The notes under the pieces are model-generated. The model was not told the origin of the DNA. It searched no databases and worked only from the letters and a program-made list of their open reading frames with translations. From Helopsaltes ochotensis (taxonomy: Eukaryota > Chordata > Aves > Passeriformes > Locustellidae): a stretch of DNA of 64,000 bases. The translations under genes were made by a program, and so were the position numbers. The stretch lies in assembly GCA_013400155.1 (NCBI GenBank), contig VXBM01000093.1:256393-320392 (forward strand), read 5' to 3'. This document shows, piece after piece, positions 49,016 to 61,300 of the stretch (position 1 is the first letter of the stretch; each line of letters starts with the position of its first letter).

Positions 49016-52000
49016 ATAGCAGTGGGACATTAATCCTGTCTTTGGTTCCTTTCTGGATTGTTTTTGTAGCTTTATTTTTTTCCCTGGAAAAAGTAAAGCA
49101 CACAGAGCAAACTCGGTGGGGACTTGGAGAGGGGACCAGAAGAGGCAGTGGGTGCTGCTCACTGACTGAGCAAGGCTCAGAGCATGCACTGAGTATCTCA
49201 GTGTGAAGAGTTAGAATGAAGTCCTAAAGGTGAAACACAAAACCTGACAAATGGTGATTCTTGTTTAAAGCACTGACAGCCTCCTCCAGGTGCTGTGCTG
49301 ACAGGGCTCCCAGGCAGAGCAGACTCGTTAGGTATGGTTGTCTGGGTCTTGCTCATGCACCTTCTTCTCCAGGGCTGGACTCTTTGCTGGTGTAGACACA
49401 TCACAGCAATTAAAAGGAGCCTTGCTCCGGATGTTTCCACCCTGATTCAGACCACTGAACCAGTGCAGAGCACTGTATGAACATTTTATGGGGCTGCTCC
49501 CCGGTCTGGCACTCATGGCAGGATTTGATGTGGAAGTTCATACTGAAACCCTGGTGTTTAAGAAATACTTTACCTTTTACCCCTCTCCTCTGGGATTTGC
49601 CCAGAAATGGCTGGTGTCTGATAGCCTGATAGCATTTGTGAATGAGTTGGTCACAGTCCAATCCTTAATAGCCATCTGTATTTCCCTGCATCAGACCACG
49701 ATCCAGCTCGGTTGGTCTGATTAGCAAAGCCCCAGGGAGGCCCCTGGCTAAATATCACAGTGAGCAAACCTCAGCCTCCAGCTCTGCACTGGGTCCATCA
49801 CACCAACAGGCAAAGGGATGCTTTTTTTTTTTTTTTTTTAGCCACTGATGATGCTGTTCTGTCAGAGTCTCTGCTTCTCATCCAAATTGTTTTGGGCCAG
49901 GTTCCGATTCCCTTAAGTCTGGCCTCACCGTAGCTTAGTTTGCCTGTACTAGGGAAAATAATTAAAGAGTAAAGGATTACTTGGTGTGAAGAAAGGTGGA
50001 AGAATTGGGCCCTTGATTAAAGCACTAAAAATAGCAAAACAGAGTTTCAAAGAAGATGTAATTACTTCTTTTATCTGCCCAGCTCTTATCATTTGTGACA
50101 GTTACTGGATGTTTCTTGGTGTGTTTTCAGACCTGTGACTTGATTGCATATTGCAGAGCCTTTTATGCGGCTCCTGAACATTGCAGCAATCTCTGCTTAA
50201 ACAAATGTAACAATGGCAGTCAGGCACCCATTGCATTTGCTATTTTTGCCCTGTCAACTCATCCTTTCAAGAGACACAATCTGAAATCAGTTTTTTCCAT
50301 ATTTATTCTCCATCAGTGAACTCCCAGATCAGGTTTGCTCAGGTTTAAAGCCAAAACAAGGTTTCTGTGCTGAATGCTCAGCCTGGCATCTAAAACTCAA
50401 GCCGTGTTCTTCCCGCCGTGCACGTCACCGTGTCATCAGCCACGGTGCTGGAACCAGCCCTTCACTGGCAATTTTGCTGGAGGTGCAGGCCATGGAGGAA
50501 AAAAAAATTGCTCTCTGGTCTACACAAATTTTGTTACCAGAAAACTGAATATGTATTCAGCCAAACTTCTTTTTCTTTTGCAACGAGCTTATATTCTGAT
50601 ATTCTCAGAGATGCTTCAGGATTGTGCAGGTGCTGTAGAGGGGAGTGTGGGACCACGGGCATGGGAAAAGCTTTGAAGGTAGCAGTGGGTGGTACCACAG
50701 CATCCTTTAACTGATGTTGCCCTTCTGTTTAAGAGCAAACAAAGGAATACCTCCTTCAGTGTTTAGTCTGTATTGTTTCCTGGTGCAGCCCATTACAGAG
50801 ACAAATGGGTGCACAGTAGCCCCCAGTACTGTCCCATGTGCTGTGGCTGAGAGATAAATGACAGCTTGACAATTTCCTGTGTGTTTTCTCAGCAAGGCTC
50901 TTTTTAATTGTTAGAAGGTTTTCTCTTCTTCCATTAGTGTGATGTCATTAGACTGCAGCTCATGGGATTTTACACTAAATTTTTCATGCTGGGAAGCAGA
51001 AGTGGTTCTGGTTTTTTTGGTTTGTTTTTTTTTTCCTTTTCCCCGCTTGTCATGGTTTTGATTAGGAATTCAACTGATCTCTGTCCAGAAGAGTCTTTAT
51101 CGAAATGCAGCTAGGGAATTAATAAGTAAAAAGTACACGAAAACTTTTTGTCAGAGTTAGAACAATAAGCATTCCTAAAGCTTCTTAGTCTTCTGTCTGT
51201 CTCTCAGCCCTCTTAGCATGAACAGGGAGATAAATTAATATTCTATTAAGAAAGTTTTACTTTCTTCTTGTTGAGTTGATTTTGGCTTGAATGACCTGCT
51301 GTGTGCATGGGAAGTTGTCAGGGATCTTGTGAGGAATAAACTGTGCTTTGGATACTCGGGAATGTTCTCTCTTCATTACAGTACCTTTGTTTCTCTCCAA
51401 GTTTCAGTATTCTGAATCTAGTTGGAAGACCTTTGGCAGAGGCAGGATGGCAGTTAGTTAGAAAGTCAGTTCTGTTTTTTGAAAATATAAAAAGTCCAAA
51501 TGTCAGTGTAGTTCCTGTGTGTTCTTACAACTGAGCCAGTTGAGGAATCCAATTTTCCCCCCTCTAAGGTTAAATCAAACTATGCTTATTTATTTCGAAG
51601 GACAATCGTTGCCCCCAGTTCCTTTCTCTGGGGCTAGGCTTGAAGAGTGCAATCTATGGGAGGCCATCTGCCAGTGCAAGGAACGTGAGCAGAAACCTCC
51701 TTCCCTTAATGAATGAGTTTACTTGCCATTAATATTGTTGATTGGTTTCCTGACAAAATATTGCCGTGCTCAACAGAGAGCTGCCTTGTCTTCTGTCCAG
51801 GAGCTGCTTATCAGCGCTGACAAAACAAGCTACTTTATTGTAGGTTTTCAGAGGATTGTGAAATTTCTCAAAGCAAGTGGCAAGAGGTGATTTCTTTTCT
51901 TTTTTTTTTTTTGTTTCTTCAAGTCTCTGTGCATGCCAAAGTCTTGACAAGGTGAAGCCCTGTGCAGTGTATTTGTTGGCATATTTCCTTGCCCTTCTGA

Positions 52001-52306
52001 AAGTCTGTTTTGATTGTGTTGGTTTTCTGCTTTGTACCTTCGAGCAACAACTCTACTTTAACAATACATGTGAGAAACTCCACAGAGTTACTTTTATGTG
52101 ATGGCTGGCTTGGAAACAACTCTTTTCTGTGACTTACATCCCTACTTCAGCTGCCAGCTGAGATATATAGTGCTTACTCCACTGGATAGCAGTTATACAA
52201 ATTGTACTTGTGTGGGCAGCACCTGTCAAATCCTAAACCTAAGTACTCAACTTGGAGCCCTAAAGACTTTATTCCCATGATTTGTTTTTATTCCTCCTTT
52301 CTGCAG
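49016..52306. other. Unique non-coding sequence
   Basis: No gene is recognised. A T18 run lies at 49822-49839 and further short T runs near 51024 and 51901. No splice-site pair was convincing. Confidence 0.55.
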
Positions 52307-52381
52307 CGTGTCATCATAACTTCGGGAGGCACTGATTGCTATCAGCTAGCCAAATCTGACAGCAAAATGGTAGCCTCAAAG
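52307..52381 (+). other. Candidate internal exon (75 bp) with near-consensus splice sites
   Basis: Seen: the pyrimidine tract TTTTTATTCCTCCTTTCTGCAG ends at 52306 and the donor AAAG|GTGAGC begins at 52382. The 75 bases are exactly 25 codons and open only in frame 1, starting RVIITSGG and ending DSKMVASK. Frame 2 stops at codon 4 and frame 3 at codon 9. No protein family is recognised, and no partner exon is visible nearby. If real it may be a cassette exon of a large plus-strand gene spanning this window, or an exon of a long non-coding RNA. It is the best exon candidate here, but chance cannot be excluded. Confidence 0.3.
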
Positions 52382-55300
52382 GTGAGCCTCTAAAATCTCT
52401 GTGGAAGGTGGCTGATGGAGCCCTTCTGTGGCAGTGTCCTCTGCCCAGATTGAAAATGTCAGCTGCTCTTAGATAAAGAACAGCTTTCTCTTAGAGAAAA
52501 GACCTGCGTGGGAGAGCTTTGGGGCAGGCTTGGCTGCAGGAGGCGTTCTGGAGAAAGGTTATGCCGTCTTGGGTGGCTGTTTCGGTCAGTGATGAGGTGG
52601 GAGCCTGATGGGAAGGAGGCTTCACCCTACACCTTCAGAGGTCCTGATGTGCCCTGCAGGCTGCAGACCTCGCCCTGTGCAGGTTTAAATTCCAGCTGCT
52701 GCAGTGCTCCTGTGAGGGTGGTGGGCTTGCTCAGACCTTTCCTGGGGCTCTGACTTGGCTCTTCTCTCTCTTCGAGTGCCTCAGTCAAAGTTTCCCGTGC
52801 AGGGTTTGTTTGGAGCAGCGAGCAAAGCTGACAACCCTGGAAGGTCCATTCAGCTGCCACTCAGTCCTAACTCAAGCCACACTCAGAGCAGAATTGGGCT
52901 GGGAGCTGTGGGGTTAACAGGCTCTTTGGTGTGTGTTTCCCAGCCCCTAAAGCTCTACCCTAAAGCAGGGAGCAAGGACTGCTGAGCCAAGGACTTAAGA
53001 AGGGCGAGAGGAGAACAGAGATCTTCCCAAATCCCTAAAGTTTCCATTCAGGGCTGGTTCTCAGCTGCTTGCCTGTTTTTCTCCTTGCATTTGAGATTTA
53101 AAATGTTGGGAAATGGTGCTGGTTTGCTTTTAGAATGGCAATTTAACTCTCCTGTAATCCTCAGCTTTTATATCTCAGTGACAGTAACAGGAATCTGGAA
53201 GAAGCTGTGGTTTGATGCCAGGGTGAGAGGTGTTTGTCTTCCCAAGGAATTTTGGAATTGCTGTACTACATCATCCCTCCTGATCACAAAAGCCATTACT
53301 GTCCTTCAAAATAAGCCTTGTTCCCTTCTCCCTGTCACCCCAATCTGCGTCTTCCCTGTGCTGGACTGTGCCCAGATCAATACTCTCCAAACCCTTTGAT
53401 TCTCACACGTGCTGCAAAATCTGTGTCATCTGCAGTGTTTGGGTGTAATTAGAGAGGCCTCATGTGATGGCTCACCTGCTTGTGGCTATTACAGAGCACA
53501 TTTCCTTGCTATCTATCTTGGCATGTCCCCATCCTTTGTTGGATGCTCGGAGATGAAATCTGGTTTTCACTTCATTAAGTGACTCTGAAACATGGACACA
53601 AACCAAAGCCCAGGCAGATGACAGTCTTGATTGTGCTATGTATATTTTTTCACTTCTTTGAGTGGATGAGTTTCTTTCATAATGATGTTTGGCTGGTGTC
53701 TAAATGGGGCTGAGATGGCAGATTGCCCAAAGCTTTGTGACTGATCTAGAATGAGCTGGGAGCCTCCACATCCTGGGGAAAGTGAGACTTGGCAGGCACC
53801 ATGTCCCATCTCCTAATGTCCTTGGCTTCAGGAATTTCTCATTTCTTTAGCAGAGAAGCCTAGTCAGGCCCAGCATGTTGTGAAACAAATTTGCTGCAGA
53901 TGAAAATGGCATTCTTGTTTCTTAGCAGATCCCATTTAAATGGCAGCATGAGCCTGGAGATCATCTGCTGTGTGCACTCTTTGTTCTGAGCTTGTACAGA
54001 CGGGTGATTTGCATGGCCATCATTTCCAAAAGTGTCATCTGCCTCAGACCAGATGTTCACCCTTCCTCCACTGAGACTCTGCGCTTTTCTTCTTGTACCT
54101 TACTCTTGAAATAAATCTCCTGTCGACATTATCATCCAGATTGAAACTAGACAGCCCCCCTTTGAGTGACACACATCCAGATAATATCAGGGGAGTTAAT
54201 CTTGCTGAACCCTCCCCGTGACAACTTCTGCTGTTCTGGCCACCAGTCCCTCCCTAAACCCTTTTTTCAGGCCTTTGCACACCCAGGTGTAAGATGGAGG
54301 TAAGGGCCACCACAACCTGTTGACCCCCAGCTAGGGGAGCATTTAAACCCTCCGTGTGAAGGTTGGTGTCCTGCAGGAATTCACCTTTCCCACTGTCATA
54401 GATGCTTGCAAAAGTCAACTGCAGATTGACATGGGGGGCTGGGATCAGCAGCAGCCCCCATAAAGGGGATGGGTGTGGAGTTATAGGACCATGAAAACAC
54501 CTGTATGACCATCCTCCATGAGGATGGGACTAGGATATGGTCTATTTTATATCCTTAATATACAAAAAAAAGTTCCTGGCTATATAATACCTTTTTACCA
54601 GCTATCCTGGTACCATAAGAGCATCTCCAGTTTATTTTTGTTCCTTCTGTTTCTTTTCCTGCGTTTAATTCTGCCTCTGAAATTCCTAATTCTTCCTGCA
54701 AAAACTGAAGCCAGCAATCAGACACCGGGAAAAGATCTTGAGTTGCTAAAAACATACATGTTGCATAGTAAAGGGAAAGCTTTCTGTCCTTTCTGTTCCA
54801 CTCTCTTTCCTCCCCCCATGCCCACCAAATATTTCTATAATGTAAAGTTAACTTGGACAGAAATTTCTATTCAAAATTCCCTTTCTCTGACTGAATAGGG
54901 CACATAATCCCTACAGTTGGATTACTTTCACTTATGAGGCAGTCTTTGAAGATTTATTGTTCTTTAAACATTTCTTGGATGCTACATTTGAATTTGATCC
55001 ACTTTTTTATTATTTTTTTAATTTTTTTTTTTGCAAATAGCATGAATCCTGCGCATCGCTTTTGTGCCTTTCTTTCCGTAACATGAGTCAAATGATGCAA
55101 CTAATTATAATTATAAGGAAATGAAAGGTTGCCTGGTGTTTATTAGGCCCTGACAGTGTGGTCTGTGCCTCGTGGAACAGGAAATCAGAGTCCTTCTGTC
55201 AGTGCTCTCGTGAGCTGTGCAGGGCAGTGAGAATTACATCCAAGCAAGGTATGGTGAATCAGACCACCAAAGCTTGGTCTTAAAGCTGTTTGTTACAATT

Positions 55301-58300
55301 TGTTGGTGAGTTTGTTTGAAAGGTCTCACCAAAGCCGTGTCTCTGCAGAGACACAAGTGGAAGCAGTGTGGTCAGGCACGTAAAAAATAGCAGATTTTAT
55401 GCATGGATGGAAGGTGAGACTTCCACAAGAGTGAGCAAAAGAGAGAAGCTGGTTGGGAGCCTGGAAGGCATCACAGGGAGAAAAGGGGGAGGATGAGTTG
55501 TTGGGGATATGTGAGTGGGAGGCAGGAAGCTTGGATTTAGAGTGGTAGGTGAAATGAAGCCAGTGGCATGACTGAAAAATGGGATTGGGCACAAGTGCAT
55601 GCAGGGAAAAGCAGAATTGCAGAGGAAGTGCATTGGGCAGACAGAAAGCAAGTGAAAGGCGAAAAGCACCAAGGCTGGACTCTGGATGGACAGGAATTAG
55701 ATGAGTCCTGGATTCCTGAAAACAAAGCTTGAGGTTACACTGAGCAAATAAGTGAGCAAAAGCAGATGGCAGAGTGGTTTGAGTCCCTGAAGACAAACAG
55801 GGGAGTTCAGTGCTTAGCAACTTCAGTATTCCTGACAAAACATTAAATAAGTCTTTCAAACTGGCTTGGTTTGGTTTTGGGTTTGTTTTTTTGTTTTGTT
55901 TTGTTTTTTTTTTTTTCCCTCCTTCTTTTCTTTATTTTGGAGTGCAAAGCATGGCTGAGTTTACAGTGGTGGACTTGGGCCTGACCTGGGAGGTGGAGCT
56001 GGCCCAGGGTGGTTGGCCCAGTTTAAGGAGCTGGGCAGAGTGTGCTGTTCCAAAGCATGGATTTGGGCTCTCCCTTAGATCCCCTTCCCTCAGCCCTCAG
56101 GGACCTGCCCTTAATGCAGGTAATGCAGAGTAAATAAAACAGCAGTAGAGGTAGATGGAGAGCCAGTGCAAAGCCTGCTTTGCAGGCACTTGGATGTAAC
56201 TCCTGCATGGAGCTGGCAGCTGGGGCTGCGCTCGACAGAGCAGTGCCTGCCAAGATTAGAGTTTCTTCTTTCCTAGCTGTGTTTTTCTCAGAGGCTGATT
56301 TACATAATGAAATGCAGTAATGGGGTGCTGACATGTGGCATGGTTGAGTTCAACTCTGGGATGGCTTATTTGCATCAATGCCCATCAGCTGGTGCTGGCC
56401 ACAGCCTTTTTTTATTTAAAAAGGGGATCTCCCATGTCTCCTTGCTATACCTGCCAGCTGAGCAGCAGGAGATGGGCCACCAGATCCCCGTCTCCTCTTG
56501 TAGTGTCTCTGGATTAAGACTTGGAGATGATAACTCTCGGGAGAGACAGGCACTGCAACCCAGCTGGATGATTTCCCTGATCTGCTTGTTGATGTGTTTT
56601 TCAAATGGCTGCAGTGTCAATGAAGTGAGCTGATGCATGTGCCAAATTCCTATTGAACTTGTCCTGCTCGTTGCTTCCTAGCACCAGTTCCCACCAATCC
56701 CCCATCCTGTGTGCAAGGAGCCCCTTTGCTGACACAGTTCCCTGCAGTGCTTATACACTGCTGCCTGCTGAGATGGTTCCATGGGTTTCCCAAACTCCTG
56801 ACACCTGGAGAAGTTGGTGGCCTGGCCCTTCTGGCCCCTGCAGGGAGGGTCTCCAGAGGTTGGGTGCATGGTGGCATCCCCTGGATGAACAATGGTGAGC
56901 TGTAGCCATGAAATCGGGGAGCAGTGCTGACTGCCAAGCCCAGAGGGGAATGTTTTGGACAACTGGAGTGTGGAGCTTTGGCTTGCAGAGCTGGGAGTGC
57001 CAGGTGAACTATGAATTAATGTGTAAAAAGCCCTGGGAAAGTTCACAATTGTGTACATTGTTATGAAGTCGATACCCAAGTTATGTTGGGTCTATTGAGC
57101 TGGACACATTTGGTGATCCTTTCATTGCCCTTTAAGCTTTCCTTCCCTTCCAGCGTGACTTTCTGTTTTTTCTCTATTCCCTCATCCTCCAGCACAGTAA
57201 CCACACCTTGGTGCATTTCTTTGCTCACTGCAAGCTAAATAGGGACAAGTTTTACAGATGCTGAGATTAAATGTGGTCTTCTGGAGCGTTTCAAGAGGGA
57301 CCAGGCCCCTTGAGCAGACTGGAGAGGGTCCAGGATTGCGTATGGGCAGCAGATTCTGAGGGCTGATGTGAGGGGTGAGCAATTCCTCCATGTGTCAGCT
57401 GCCAGCAAGTGGCTGTAAAACAATCCACCACAGAATGGGAAAAGGTTGCAAACACATGGAATCATTTATTCGGCTACCTTTGAGCTGGAAAAGAAAATAA
57501 AGCTGTGTAATTTACCCAAAGTATGTGTAGGATAGTGTCATTTGTTGGGAGAGCTTGTTTAGTGCTAAGGAAGGATGTGTTTGCTAAGGGCCTTTTCAGA
57601 GCAGGAAGGAAGGAAGCACCGGCAGGTGAAGCTCCAGCTGGTTTCTGTGTCCCCAAGGTGACTGGGATGAGGTAAATAATCTTCTGCTTGGGACTCAGAG
57701 ATGGTGGGTTGTTTGGCTTTGCTCTGAGAAGGAAGGAGGGCAAAAAAAATTAGAAGATGCAGTAGGTTATTACAGGGAGTCACGCTTTGATCATTTGCTA
57801 GCCAAGTTCTGTCTTGAATCCTGGCTGCATCAGGTTGGGATTGTCCATGGTAAATCTGCTTGGCTTTATTGCCTAAAAAGTGTGACTGTGGCAGTGTGTG
57901 TCTCTGAAGGTGGCACTCCCTCCTCTTGGGCTGAATTGCCCAGAGTCAAGACCGTGGGTGAGGGCTTTTCCTCTCAGTGCTGCAGCTGGAAGAGGAAATA
58001 TCCTTTGAGAAGGTCAAAAGAAGGGCTGGAGAGAAAAATGGGAAAGCAGACATCATTAAGTGCTTCTTTGATCCTGGCTTTTCTTACACGACTGTCTGGA
58101 GTGGAGGAGGGAACAGATCCAAGCAATCCTTCCCAGCCCTTGACCCGTGCTTGCTAACTTGCAATTGCTTTTTACAGTCGCCACTTTAAAATGAGTATTT
58201 GCATAAACAGGCATGAGCTGGACCAAAACAACCACAAAAGAAAAGCTGGTTGGAAGCTGTTTCTAGTAGCACTGTCTGCAAACAAAACAAGATGTGCAGC

Positions 58301-61300
58301 ACAAAACCTATTAACTCGATTTGCTGTATTTATGCTTTGTGTGTTCAGGAACAGCATGTTGCTATGGGCCATCGTGTAATCCAAATTGCCTTGCAGGGGC
58401 TCAGAGGTTTAAACCATTCCAGAAGTTTCACAGCACTTTCTTCCCTCCAGAGGCCACCTGGCAGCACTGCAGATTTCCACATGTGATTTTCATCTAAGGA
58501 CTTCCCCAGCTATATATAAATCATGGCAGTGAAATCATCTGAGGATGCTAGGAACTTCGAAAGAAGCCCTTTGGGGCTGGCATGTAAACAGGCCTTTCCT
58601 GATGGGATTTCATTTATGTTTCATTGAGGCTAAATTCTTCCCATGGCTACACTAGGCTGTTCTTAAAATAAATGGCTTAAAACTAGTTTTGGGACTGTGT
58701 TTGTTTTTTTGTTTTTTTTCTATAAATGTTCTTTCATGTTAGAGCTACACTGGGTCAGCTCTGCCTGAATGGTTGAGGCTCTATTTCAGGTATTACTCAG
58801 AAAGTATCTATTAGTGTTTTGTCCCTGACACAAATGCCTGGGAATCTTCATGTGGTTGCTCTGAGAAGGGGGCAATGGTGGCTTGTCTGGCTAAAGACAC
58901 AAAGGGGGAACTTTTTTTTTGTAACAGGACTTTGGAGTCACCCACACACTGATAAAAGTGTCCAGCAGTGGGGTGGTGGGTGGAACTGCTTTTGAGTGCA
59001 TTTGGATTAGCAAGAAAAATAATGGAAGTGTGGTGTTTCTTTTATTTTATTTTGCTGGAAGTCGGAGTCAGCAATTTCTGCTGCCATGGCAAGCCATGTG
59101 TTAACTACCCCAGCTGACAGAATAGGTGCATGTGAATGTGCAATTATCTATTAAAACACTAGAGAAATGTTTTGTTAGCATTGGCTCAGATGTTGTAGCC
59201 CAGGAACTCACACACATTCAGCAGAATTTGGCACCACTGCATGGATTTTGGCCCAAACCTTGTCATCCATTACTTCAGGGCTCAGGAGAAATCTTTCAGT
59301 AGTCACCTATTCCTAATACCCAGTACCAAAGACTGGCTGCTGATCAAAGGTCTGGGGTGTTTTGTTTTTCCTTCAAATTCTAAAAAACTAGTTTTATTTT
59401 TTGGTGCCTGATTTCAGTGGTGGGTAGAAGGGATTAATTCCTTCTTAACTAAGTGGGCTTTAAAAAAAAAATGCAGCAGGTGGATGACGTAATGCTGCTA
59501 CAGCTTTCCTTTAATGCAGGAGAGTGGGATGTAATTGCATCAAGTAGTGGCTTTGAAATATCAGATGTCCACTAGTGCATAATTAGGGAGTTAATGATGT
59601 GTTGCCAAACATGTGGTGACCTCTTTTTCTCCGCCAAACTTGGAGACACAGTTTCTTATTGCATTAGTTTCTTGGAAAATGTGCTCCTCTGGCTATATCT
59701 ACTGGGCCTGCCTCCGAGAGTTGCTGGAAGTGGACTGAAGGTGTTTGTAATGCTGAACGTGCCTGAAAATGTTATCCCGAGCACATCTGGGCCCAGCAAG
59801 TCTGGGCTACCTTGAAACACAAAGAGTAGAAAAGCAAAAGGTGAAAATGGAAGAGCGCAAGGGAAATTTGGAGCACTCCATGGGAAGAAGGGAGTCAAAT
59901 TCTTACAAAACTGTCTCCAGTGGGATGTAAGGACCTAGCACCCAGTCCTTCTAATGTTTTTCTGTGGTACATACAGAGTATGTGATTGCCTGAGGGAATA
60001 GTTACAGATTTTCCTTGATCTTTTATTCACCCGAGACTCACCTGCTTAGGAAAGCCAGATTATTCACCAAAGCAAGTCTCTTGAAATAAACTTGAATCCA
60101 AACGTGGACATTTTAATTGAAAATGGTTGTTGATAAGAAAGGAAATGGTCCTTTGTTCATTTCTGACATGGTATATTATGTTAGGTCTAGTTCCTTTTAG
60201 GCTCGTATTAATGAGGTGTCTGCACTGATGATTAAAAATAATAATTAAAAGATTGTTCCCTTTAGCTACAAAATCTCTATCTGTTTGGACAGCAAGTGTT
60301 GTCCAGGGTGAGCAATTGCATGTTCCGTCAGAACCAATTTTGGTGTTCGGTTATGGGCTGACAAATAGCTTTGTGCACGTTGTAATATTATTCCAGGAGT
60401 GATACTGGCCTTGGAAATGCTTCATGCTAAATGGAAGGTGCAGTACAGATCTCAGTGGGTAAAGTAAAACACCTACAAATTTCCTTATGGCTTGGCAGCT
60501 ACAGTTCCGGGGTTTTTTTAGGATAGCCAGGTGAGCTTTTGAATGAAAGGATTTTTGTCTCAAATCAAGTTTGGATTACCTTGTCCTGTAAATATGTGGC
60601 ATGTCTTTGTACTGCTGAGTTCCTTTTCTTTGTCATGGTCAAGTATTCTGCTTGTAACTTCTCCCTTTGTTTCGATCACTAACTCTCATTGTCCTGTTTT
60701 CTTCCATGCCAGCTTTCACACAGATCTGCCTTCATCTCCTGGGAGATTAAGTGATCTATGTCTCCCTTTTCCTGTTCTTTTTGGATACAGTATGTTTCCT
60801 CCATGAAAAATGATGCTTGCTTCCTAATAAAGATGAGTTGTGTTATGTTCTGCTCTGGATGGTCTTACAGTGTTACTTTTAAAAAAGTTGCATTTTCTAG
60901 AGCTAAGATTTACAGCCACGCAAGAAATATGTCTTGCTTTGCTCAGTCTGAAAGGTCCTGAGTTGTAGCACACTGCAAAGGCTACTGCTCATGTTAAATA
61001 TCTATTGGGCCAAATTCTTAGCTTGCATAATTCTGCAAGCTTTGTATGTTGATGGTTGCTTGGACCATGTTCTTATTTGCTTTAGCTTATTGCTTGCAGC
61101 ATCAAACTCTAAGTCAAGTTTTAGAGTGACTCAGAATTCTTCAGTTTGCTGAGGAGGTCAGGATTACAGCTGTTTTCACCACCTCTGAAATTCACTCTTG
61201 GTGCTGAGCTCAATATAATCATAGAAAAATACAAGATAAAGCTTTCCCAGTTCTCCTTCACTTGAGGTTTGAGGGGGCAGGGGGAGACCTATAAAAAATT

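Noticed and set aside
54271..54299. 29-bp splice-bounded segment
   Set aside because: It is too short and not divisible by three. Pairs like this are expected by chance.
55326..55859. 177-codon minus-strand open frame
   Set aside because: The plus strand is purine-rich, which depletes stops on the minus strand and yields a low-complexity Ser/Pro/His/Leu product. No family is recognised.
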